Position numbers and translations under genes: made by a program. A DNA stretch of 64,000 nt from Cornus controversa. Lineage: Eukaryota > Streptophyta > Magnoliopsida > Cornales > Cornaceae. The notes beneath the pieces were generated by a model. That model was not told the origin of the DNA, ran no database searches, and saw only the letters and a list, made by a program, of their open reading frames with translations. This document shows positions 10,521-20,714 of the stretch, one piece after another. Numbering within the stretch: position 1 is the stretch's first letter; the number at the start of each line of letters is the position of its first letter. The stretch is from assembly GCA_026545225.1 (NCBI GenBank), contig CM048853.1, positions 49,215,755-49,279,754 on the forward strand. Reading direction: 5' to 3'.

Positions 10521-13500
10521 ATGTTGCGAAGGAACATTAGGCTGAGGAGAGAGTATCTCTACAGAAAGAGTTTGGAGGGAAAGGAGCGTTTGCTATATGA
10601 GAAGAAGAGGAAGATAAAAGAAGCCTTGGAAGGTATTTTTTTTTTAATCAGTAAATAAACGATTTATTCATAATTTTCTTTGAAATATGACTATATATGA
10701 ATCTTCGATAGCTTCATATATTTATCATTGTCTTTATGTTTATAATTGAGCTTTTTTTTAAAAAAAAATTGGTTAACTATTTTTCAGAGGGGAAACCAAT
10801 CCCTACTGAGCTCAGGAACGAAGAGGCAGCCCTTCGCCAAGAAATCGATCTCGAAGACGAACAAACAGCTGGTATGATCCTCACTCTCTCATGTGTGTGT
10901 GTGTGTGTGTGTGTAACTGTGTATGTTTGTATCGGATTCATTTGATCGTTCTGAAAGTTGCATTTTTCTCGGGGTTGTGTTTCAATGGTTTTGTTTGGTT
11001 GCTAAGGAAGTGTAGGATAAGAAAAAATATTGAATCTTTATGGAGCCTAATAGAATAGAATCCTCTGCCTTATAAGCACCAATCAATATAAAACTTAAGG
11101 CTTTGAATTGTCTTCTTCTCTCTCTTTCGCTCTTCTTTAAGTTTGACTTCTCTTATTAAATTGTCAAAATTGCAATTTGTTTGGTGCGTTTGTTTGAAAT
11201 TGTTCTGTGTTGTTGAAGCAAAAATGTAGATATAAAAGGGAAATAAGCTTTATTTTAGACTTTTCCATGTTTTGGCCCAAAATAAAGCAAAACATTTTTA
11301 TTTTATTTTATATTATTTTCCCCCCCATCTGATCCTATTACATATACACGTACACACAAGTTGAGAAAACTTTGAGGACTTTATCTGAACCTCTTTTGTT
11401 CTGTTACACTGATTCTATATTTTTTGGTCCTTTGTTTGTAACCCGATAAAGTTTGTGCATATGAGACTGTGTGTGGACTACAATCTAAATTGGAGAAGAA
11501 TCCATATTCTTTTGCATATTTTAAGGTCAAACGTATGGATGTTGAATATTTCTTCATGTGTCAAAAACTGTTTGCAGTTTGATTGATATCCCTATCTGCA
11601 TTGTGTATTAGATAATAGTTTGATTTAATTTTTCTAATCTCTTATCTTATTTTTCATTGTGTGGTTCACAATAATTTTTGAGACCTTGAAACTAATCATT
11701 TGATTGATTACATGTAGTTCCAAGGTCACACATTGATGATGAATATGCAAATGCATCAGAACGAGATCCTAAGATTTTGCTTACTACATCCCGCAATCCA
11801 AGTGCTCCTCTTACACAATTTGTAAAGGTTGGTGTAGCCTGAGTTGCCGAAATTCTACTTTTCTCTATTCTAACCTTGGTTATCAATTTTTTTTTTTTGA
11901 CCATTACCTTGATTTATTGATTTTTCGGGCTCATATGTTTTTTAGTTAGTCTGGGATATAAATTCTAATTTAATTTATTTATTTTGGCAGGAATTGAAGA
12001 TCGTGTTTCCTAATGCACAGCGGATGAATCGCGGTGGTCAGGTTAGTTTATTGTTGATTCATTTCACTTTTACTTTTCTTATGTACTTTGCTGGTGTAAT
12101 TTCCTGTTGACACATTGCATGAGGTTGATAATAAATTTTCATGAATAAATATTAATAGTAATTGTTGAGAAATAAACCTCCAATCACGTGCCATCAAATA
12201 TTACGATGTGACGATAAGTAAACAAGCACGAAGCAATTTGCAAGAACACACTAAGAATTATACGTGGTTCGGTTAAACAAGCCTACGTCCATGGAGAACC
12301 TGATTTCACTATATAGATTGTAATAATACAAGTTGTGGGATTGTATCAAGAGTACGCTCAACTCTCAACTCTCAACCCTTATTATATATCCAATCTCTCT
12401 CAAAAGGAAATCCAAATTCTAAATAAGAATTCTCTCTCTAAGTGTCCTCTCAAAGAATAATAAGAGTATTACTTCTACACAAGAGTTGTCCTCTTAAAAC
12501 AATGAGAGTGACCTCTCAATTTCAAAGAGAGTATTGCCTCTTTTCTTCTCACATGTCTCAACCTATAACATATGTAACTATTTATAAAGTTCAAAACCCA
12601 ATTCCTTGGTGGACAAGGATTATAATTCCTTAGAACCCAAGACTTGCCTAACAAGAACTTTCTTTAATTGAGACCAAGACTTTGCCTACTAAGAAATTAC
12701 CTAATAAGATACAATTCTATAATGGAAACCTAATTACAATAGGAATTTGAGCCAACCCAACAATAATTGTCTTTTTTATAGTGTTAGTTTGTTTCTTATT
12801 TATCAATGAGAGTTTTACTCAGGAATTTGATTTTTTCTAGAAATCAGTGTAATTTCATATTTATATTACTACCATTTGAACTATTTCTTTGTTGCCATAA
12901 TGAATTCGGTAAAAGACATTTTTGAGTTCCCTCTACCTTTTGCCTTTCAGGTAGCTATTCTTTTTCCTATAAATCTCTTTTTCAAGTTTTGAGGAGATTT
13001 GAGAGTGTAGGTGTTTTATCTTTTTTTTTTCTTCGTATATAGATTTCTATACATGGCTCTTCTAATGAATAATTTTAATTAGCGAACAAGAAAAAGAAAA
13101 TGAATTCAACTAAAGAGCAACCAGTTAAATGGGCAGTTCCATAATGTTAAGATGCATGAACATTTCTAAGGAATCGTGTCCATGTTGGACGTGCTTTCAA
13201 TATATATACTAATCGGGCACTCATGGAACCTGTTTGACACATCTTGAACTTGTACGATATTTGAAAGTAAAATTTTGGACACTCGGCCAATATTTTTTGA
13301 CGCTGATAAACATGTGATCAATGAATGTTGTATGTGATCAATAAATATACCTTTTGTTGACATGTCCTTGTCGTGCAATTTTCATGTTGTGCATATCTTA
13401 TTTGTATGTCCTTGTATATAATAAATAAACCGAATGTACATTTTATTGTAATCTTAATTGGGGTAAAGCTTGGAAGGTTTTCGAACAAATATTATAGAAT

Positions 13501-16500
13501 GGCATTTCCATATACCTTTGCAGGTTATTTCTGAAATTATTGAAACATGCCGTGCACATGATTTTACGGATGTTGTGTTGGTTCATGAGCATCGTGGTGT
13601 GCCAGATGGTATAATTATTAGTCATTTACCTTATGGTCCAACTGCCTACTTTGGATTACTCAATGTGGTAAGTAAGTTTTCCCTCTAGTGTCCTTTGGTA
13701 TTTTTTTGGGCCCATTGGTTTTAGGCTTTTATCTCGTATCTATTACTTGCCTGTAGGTTACAAGACATGATATTAAGGACAAAAAAGCCATTGGAACAAT
13801 GCCTGAGGCTTACCCACATTTGATTCTTAACAACTTCTCAACCAAGGTACAAACATCCAAGTGTTTTGATTTCCATCTCACAATTGGAAATTTTTAATTT
13901 TTATTCTAGACATATTCCCAGGTGCTTTCATATTGTCAAGAAAAAGCTTATTATACTTATGGATGCAGTTCAACTATGCTTATGCATTAGGCTGTGATTC
14001 TATTGCTTGCAAAGATAGGACTTTCTGTATTTATGCCATTGGATATATAACAAAATGGCATATTAATAGGTTTTTAGATTAGAAGAAAATCAATTGCACT
14101 GTTTTCGTATTGAACCTATCTAAAAATGACTTGAATATTCACGGAAAAGTAACCATTTGAAAATTTGTAAAAGTAGAAATGCAATAGGACTTCATACTCT
14201 GTTAGTGTTACTTTCTGTAGAGCTCTCTCTCTCCCTAATTTGTGATTATTATTTTTTGGTTCCTTCATTCTTATTGGAATGTAGATACCTTCATGCTGTT
14301 TTCAATTTCGCAGTACTAACCAATTTATTTTATGTTGTGGGTTTGATTTATCAATAACGGGTAATGTGCTGTCCGTTTGTAATACTTTTTGGATCCGTTG
14401 ACTGCTGATAGCTTGGTGAAAGGACAGCAAACATTTTAAAGCATCTATTTCCAGTGCCCAAGCCTGATACAAAACGTATAATCACTTTTGCCAATCAGTC
14501 GGACTATATTTCCTTCAGGTTGGTTCCTTGCTGCATATTCTGATAAATGCATGTTGGATGCTTAACTAGTATGGTTTTTAATTCATCAGATGTGGCGTCT
14601 ATAGCTATTATTCCATGTATATTTCTTGATGAAAATTGTTGTACTTAACCACCATTATCCTCTTGGATATCGTAAATGCATGATTGTTTTCATGGTTCTG
14701 AACAACGTCCATGTTATACTTGATACATGAACTCTATTGTTTCATGAGGATTACAGAAATCATTAATCTTCAAGTTTCTTACTTTTTTAACACTAAAAAA
14801 TCATTCTACATGAAGTTGTGAAGGGATTTTGCTATAAATTTAGAATCCAGTTCAGGAGTTACTTTAAATTGTTTCAAGGTGAAAGATGTAATAAATTTCT
14901 AGGTAGTTGTATCAAAGACTTGGGTTCAAATCCCCCTTTCATCAGGTTTGGGGGCTTTATGATAAGGGAGGGCTACCTGGTCTGCGTAGCCCATGCGTTG
15001 GACCAAAAGTAAAAGGAAAAAAGATTCTTTTATATGCTGATCAAATTTAATTAACAACAGTAGAATTCTGGACTTTTAATTGCCGCAGTGCTGATTAGTC
15101 TGTCTAATCGTATGTTTTGTGTGCCCCGCCATGAGTGATAGTGGGCACTGCATTTAGTGGAGACCATTCCACTAGGCATAGGTAATGACACCCTCTAGCA
15201 ACATCTTGGTGAGGTGTGCAATGCTACAAATGAACCAACCTATTCACGAACAACTTAAGTTGAGCCCCATTGTGGGCTGATTCAAGCTCATTAATTTATT
15301 AAGTGAACTGAATCCAAGCCTTGTAGAGCAGTCTCAGCACCATTTAGTTTTCCATCAGGCTTAACAGCATTGTCATCTAAAGCAGTTCCAGTGGTTACTC
15401 TATCTACTGTTTTATTGTCTGCCATAATTGTCAGACAAAACAGAACTTCTCTCTATCTAGTTCGTAGGAATCCAATTATTTTTTCTGTTCCATCAGTGGA
15501 TGATGTTGATTAAACAATCATCAAAGTAATATCCTCGATGAAATGAACAGTATAGCTTTTGTATGTTATTCTGTATCAATTTCTTTTCTCCTTTTTCTAA
15601 ACGTGCAGGCATCATATCTATGAGAAACGTGGAGGTCCTAAATCGATTGAGCTGAAGGAGATTGGTCCTCGGTTTGAATTGCGGCTGTATCAGGTATTTA
15701 CCTTTCAGTTCAAGTCACCTACAACAACACCAACAAATAAAGCCTTTTCCCAACTACTTGGGGTCGGCTACATGAATTCAAGTCACCTTACAATCCAATA
15801 TGTTAGATTGATTGCTTTTGGTGGTGTTAAACTTTCATGCCAATTTCTGGGCTATGTTTTTTAATCTGGAAGTGGAAAAAATTGTCTGGTTTTCTATTAC
15901 CTTCTATATGCCTACATGCTTGACACTCCTAACAGGCACCATCAGATCTGTCTGGTCTCCAGTCCTAAAAAAAATTTTATGCAGAATTCTTCTTGGTGGC
16001 AAATTCATATCTTATATTTACTATAAAGGAAGATCTCGCAAACCATAATCATAACCATCCTACAATTTTATTATTATTATTTATTTATTTTTGGTCCAGG
16101 TAATTGATGCTGTTACATAAAAGATCTTCTGCCAATAAACTGGGTGGGATTTAATATTCTTCACTAAGAAATCACGCTTAAATTATAGCGATAGCATCCT
16201 TGAAAAAAGTATGCCTCTTTGGTGATGTAGTTTATTTGCTCATAAATTGGGTGGCAATTTGTGTAAAAGGGTTGTGTTGAGATAAGGACATTCAGGTATA
16301 TATGTCAACCCAAATGCAACCTGTTTATTATTAATGTCAAGAACCTTTTACTTGAACACGATCTGCCACGATTCCAATATTAAATTAAAAAATTCAAATC
16401 ATGTAACCTATAAAATGATTTGTATAATAACGTATTTAATATTTTTTATCAATTAATAAAATGGGAATATCAAGGATGAATAAAAAATAAAAAAAATATT

Positions 16501-19234
16501 AGGTGATTTTTTTTTTTGAATTTGGAGTGAACATTTATGTTTAGGGCTATTATGAATTGACAAATATGCTCGTTTAATTTAAATATAACTTATTTATACA
16601 AGTTTAGACAAGTGATGAATATATCTAAGAAGCATGGACATGGGTACGACACGACACGGACACGACGACACGGCAAATTTCAAAAAAACAGGACACGACA
16701 CGGCGGGGATACGGCTATGAAATAATATATTAATATATATTCAATAAGTTAACCAATATCCACGATACCATAAATCTAACAATAAAAAAATAATAAATCA
16801 CACAAATACTTCAATTTATTATCAAGCAATTAATGTATTTTCAAAAAGGATGTTCATTATATTCAAACTCACTACTAGAATCTTGCATATTACTCATTTT
16901 TCTAATAACAAACAAATAAATTTAAATACAAAATACCAAATAAACCAACATGACTTTATGTTAAATAAAGTTCTATTGGCTTTTTTATTTTTTTGTTTTT
17001 AAATTTATTATTTAGGAATTTTATCTAACTATTTTTTATTTTAGAAAATAATATATTTATATAGAAAAGGGCATAATAGTCATATTAAATGGTATATATG
17101 TCATTATAGTTATTTCAAGGGGTCAAGATGTCAACTTTTAGAAGATGAGGGGCTGAAATGTTCAAAAAAATAGTTCAAAGGGGTCTTTTTGTAACTTTGG
17201 AAAAGTTCAGGGGTTTTTTTGCACTTTTAAAAATTACAAAATGTACCCCGCCGTGTTCCCCGCGTGTCCTTGCCGTGTCCCCCGCGTGTCCTAAAAAAAA
17301 AAATTCCAGGACACTTCCAAGGAGTGTCCGAGGAGTGTCCGACACGTGCACGGCACCCCTGTATGAAGTGTCCGTGCTTTCTAGGAATATATTCATGCTG
17401 ACTGATACATTTAGTTAAAGAAATCGAGTCCTTAAACCCAAACACAACCTGTTTAGTTTAACGGGTGAACAGGTTGACATTCTTAAAGTCAACCCTGACC
17501 TGCTAGCTTCGAGTCATATGGGCAGGTAGTGCCAAGATTTAACTTCATGTTTGCTTCGAGTCATATGGGTAGGTAGTGACAAGATTTAACTTCATGTTTG
17601 CTTCGAGTCATATTGGCAGGTAGTGACAAGATTTATCACCTCTACCCAAAAAGAAATGCAAGTGTATTTTGCAGCCAGAATGAATAAGACATATGGTCTT
17701 TGGATTTCGATATGCGATCTACACAATCAAAATTCAAAGATAAATTTGTATACGCCTAAATGGTGTGGTGAAGATGAAATTATTACGGGTGCACTCTTGG
17801 TGAACCAGGTTATTAAGGCACCAATGAAGTTTTTTGAGAGTTTTTAAAGGTTGGCTTTCCCAGACCCACTAAGAGGTTGCTAATGTCTCATCTTCATCTT
17901 CTATTCGGGTTTCAATGATACATTTTCAGTTTCCAAATTGGAAGCTACATCTATAGATTTTTTTTAATGATATTTTAATCTGCCATGAGAATATCTGTTT
18001 GTGTATGCATGTGTTTGTGTGCGGGTGGGTGGAGAGCTCAACCACTGTTGAGTGTGATTTTGAGAAGAATTGCACTTTGAAGAGCACAGTATGATGGAGA
18101 TTGTGTGTGTGAGAGAGAGAGAGTATATATTTCTTTTTGTGGTAGTAATTTCTTAATGGAAAAGCTATTGACACAGTACGATGGAAATTGTGTGTTTGTG
18201 TGTGCGTGTGAGAGTATATTTCTTTTTGTGGTAGTAATTTCTTGATGGAAAAGCTATTGATCTCACGTGAGCTCGCTACCTCATTGTCCAATCGAGTGCA
18301 CTTAGACGTTATATACATGATTGTACGGGATGAAGGCACGAACTCACGGTGAGAGAGCCGTCACCGTAGACTTGCTCCTTTTGAATTTGCTTTATTGGAG
18401 GCATTGTCATCTTCTTGTAAGTGTTTTAAAGGATACTATGTTTTACCTTTGTTCTCTCCATGTATATATGTATATGTTGTCTGGATCCCTGGCATAGATA
18501 GTATCCAGTGTGTTTTCATGAGGAATTAGATTTGAAACAAGCCGTTTATACCGACTGCTCATTAATTATCCTGTTAAAATCATTCTTCTTGTTTGCAATG
18601 TCATATATTACTGTGGATCCAATAACACCTTTCTCAAGGTACCTTGCACCTGAGTTTTGGAGAGCCAAAGGTTTTTAAATGCAGAAATGCTGATCCAAAC
18701 ATGAGATTTGCTGCTTTATTTGGTCTTTTGAGTGATCCTTGGTCTTGGATTGTGTTTCTGTCAAACTGTTGGTGTAGATATAAATTCATTCCCTGGATAA
18801 AAAGATGGGTGGTTCTCTTCATCACTGAGTGATTTCCTGTATTCATGCTCTTTTTAAGCAAAAATGCTATCGAACCAGTTTGTTTCTTGACAAGGAATTT
18901 ACGCTGTAATTAAAGATGTTGATGGCATCTAGTCTTTTCTGATCCTTTTCATCTTCTGGGATTATCTATGTTGATTTGCCTTTTGTTATGATTCATGGAA
19001 AACTCATGTTCTTGGTTTAGTATCCTGCCTTTATAGTTTATACCCCTTATGAGACTCATTGTCTCGTTGTAGTGCATTTCTGTGTTTGACCATTGAGGTT
19101 TTGATTTTCTTGTTTTGCTTCTTCTGATGTTGCAGGTTAAGCTAGGAACAATGGATCAAGCTGAAGCTCAAACTGAATGGGTCATCAGACCATACATGAA
19201 CACATCCAAAAAACAGAAGATTCTTGGGGATTGA
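10521..19234 (+). CDS. IMP4: U3 small nucleolar ribonucleoprotein protein IMP4
   Basis: Nine exons with GT/AG borders: 10521-10632, 10788-10871, 11718-11827, 11991-12041, 13524-13667, 13757-13846, 14412-14518, 15609-15693 and 19136-19234. Together they encode 293 residues, the usual length for plant IMP4. The basic N-terminus ([20 protein letters not shown]) is followed by the Brix domain from about residue 85 to 270, with [19 protein letters not shown] and the acidic-to-basic stretch ending in [13 protein letters not shown]4 acts in the nucleolus with MPP10 and IMP3 in the U3 snoRNP, promoting pairing of U3 with pre-rRNA for 18S processing. Every exon is intact, so the gene looks functional. 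Intron 4 holds a solo LTR, and the 3.4-kb last intron holds a hAT-like element plus two tandem repeat arrays. Confidence 0.95.
12163..12762 (+). mobile_element. Solo LTR inside IMP4 intron 4
   Basis: A 600-bp block starting TGTTGAGAAAT and ending GCCAACCCAACA gives the TGTTG...CAACA inverted termini expected of an LTR. Five bases on either side (GTAAT and ATAAT) match at four positions, consistent with an aged 5-bp target duplication. The interior carries the ACGTGGTTCGGTTAA motif often seen in plant retroelement LTRs. No internal coding region or second LTR is present. Confidence 0.6.
14880..15015 (+). repeat. Possible tRNA-derived SINE remnant in IMP4 intron 7
   Basis: A B-box-like stretch (GGGTTCAAATCCCC near 14922) follows a tRNA-like TAGGTAGTTGTATC segment. 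The A box is weak and no poly(A)/poly(T) end is clear, so this is a tentative call. Confidence 0.25.
15721..15780 (+). repeat. Dispersed retroposon tail (ACAACA...GGGGTCGGCTACATGAA)
   Basis: The CAACAACACCAACAAATAAA stretch followed by CTTGGGGTCGGCTACATGAA matches a motif that recurs at the end of SINE/LINE-like repeats in many angiosperms. Only the tail is recognised here. Confidence 0.35.
16625..17384 (+). mobile_element. hAT-like non-autonomous element, copy B
   Basis: 760 bp with the same termini as the copy at 8945 (left CTAAGAAGCATGG; right end reversed CTAGAAAGCACGG). It is flanked by a perfect 8-bp duplication, GAATATAT, at 16617-16624 and 17385-17392. Clustered GACACG/CGTGTC motifs occur at both ends. 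It lies in the last IMP4 intron in the sense orientation and encodes no transposase. Confidence 0.85.
17506..17637 (+). repeat. 47-bp tandem repeat, about 2.8 copies
   Basis: The unit begins GCTTCGAGTCATATGG and recurs at 17506, 17553 and 17600 with few differences. It sits in IMP4 intron 8 just downstream of the hAT-like element. Confidence 0.85.
18087..18262 (+). repeat. 87-bp tandem duplication with GT microsatellite
   Basis: The segment starting CAGTATGATGGAGATTGTG at 18087 recurs at 18174 as CAGTACGATGGAAATTGTG. Each copy contains a GT/GA run and ends AATGGAAAAGCTATTGA or similar. Located in IMP4 intron 8. Confidence 0.8.
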
Positions 19235-19589
19235 GTGAACCTCAAAGTAATTTCAAGATTTGCGTACCCTTCTGATTTGTAATGTTAATATGGAAGCCGT
19301 TCCTTTTTCTGCTTAAGCTGACAATTATTTGTAATTCTAATTGGTGGCTTCATCACAATTAAAATCAGCATCTCTTTGCCAGTTACATGCATCAATAGTT
19401 AAATTAAAAACCTTCCACACTAGAGCTGTCTTCTTTATTTTCTTTCTGCATCAGTGTCATGAAGTTGGATGGTTACATGATGGAATTGACAAACTGATCT
19501 CTGTTTAGAGCATCCATTGCACAGATTCCCCAAGCGTTCCATTTGGTAATCACTTGTTACTCGCATTCTAAGGTCCTTTTTCAGCATAA

Positions 19590-19870
19590 ATAATCCATTC
19601 AGTAATTTTGATAATGCATCACGGTTTAATCTTAAAACAAACGAATGGGGCACCTCATTAAGTTGCAGAATGCATGATCTTATCCATGATGTTGCACAAT
19701 TGATTGCGAGGTCTGAGTGCTCCATGGTGAATTCAGTTGCAGAAAGTGATACTGATTGTGAGGTCTGAGTGCTCCATGGTGAATTCAGATGCAGAAAGTG
19801 ATACTGAAGGAACCCTTCATGTGTCATTGATTCTTTTAGAGATTTATCATGGAAAATTCCATCCTGGATA
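19590..19870 (+). pseudogene. NB-LRR relic (MHD region only)
   Basis: Read on the plus strand, about 19645-19760 gives NEWGTSLSCRMHDLIHDVAQ and then a stretch ending in CEV before a stop. This is the MHD motif and start of the LRR linker as in the neighbouring resistance genes (their version is DEWGDIISCKMHDLIHDLAE). A 52-bp tandem duplication (units starting about 19708 and 19760) breaks the frame. Beyond it, HVSLILLEIYHGKFHP corresponds to the next stretch of the family. The NB-ARC and most of the LRR are absent. It is diverged from the three larger copies, so it represents a separate lineage. Confidence 0.7.
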
Positions 19871-20127
19871 AATAACCACAAGGGCTACCAAAAGCATATA
19901 GGGACTGTGACAGAGAAAACTAGGAGAACAAAAGGACCTAGAACAGAGCTACATAGCTCTATAAAAAGTCAGAAGGTTCAGCAGCTGTACATCGGTACCC
20001 AAAGACAATATATAAATTCCTGCTCAAAACCAGAATAAAGGTCAAACAAGAAGAGAACACACCCAATTCTGTCTTTTTATTGGTTTCTTGGTGAATTAAT
20101 ATTTGAATATTAACGTTGCATGAGGAA

Positions 20128-20714
20128 GAAATATAGACAAAACTAATTAAACTTTTGGCAGCAAAAACAGTACCCAACGTAGAACGATCCAACAGTTTGA
20201 ATATCTAGTTCAGGAATATTTGAACATTAATTAACCAAACAGATGCATAACTTCAGTCTATAAACTTCTTTCTTCGTTTTGTCTGCGAATTTTACTGTGT
20301 GTGAATGGGAATTATTCCTTTCTTTAGCTTCCAATTTTCTCATGGTTCTGTCTGCAATTTTTACTTTTCGTGAATGGTGAATTATTCCTTCTCTTTCTTT
20401 TTGATAAGGAAATTGAATTCCTTTAGCTTCACTGCATAAAGAAATTATTGATCATCACAAAACTCAGTTTCAATATTCTGAATAATTTTACTTTGTGATT
20501 GGGGAATTATTCCTTCTTTCAGCTTTCAATTTTCTCATGGTTTTGTAGGAGAAATTAAATGGTGAATTATTCCATTTTTTGTTCAATAAGGGAGGAATCG
20601 AGTTCCTTTGCTTCACTGGCTTATAAAATATTGGGCAGAGCTCGTTAGACAGCTGCACAAAGAAATTATTGATCATCTCTCTCTCTCTCTATCTTTCTCT
20701 CTCTTCAAAAAGAA
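20128..20714 (+). promoter_or_regulatory. Duplicated upstream block of the first NB-LRR copy
   Basis: This block is nearly the same as 44187-44797 in front of the third copy, sharing stretches such as TTTTGGCAGCAAAAACAGTA. Inside it, a unit containing GAATTATTCCTT plus CAATTTTCTC, and a second containing GAATTCCTTT plus GCTTCACTG, recur two to four times as imperfect tandem repeats. The block ends in a CT microsatellite and the leader just before ATG 20715. Confidence 0.7.

Noticed and set aside
17158..17445. Cys/Pro-rich small proteins in both hAT-like copies (also 9491-9774)
   Set aside because: They come from the CGTGTCC subterminal arrays in several frames and strands and have no conserved start.
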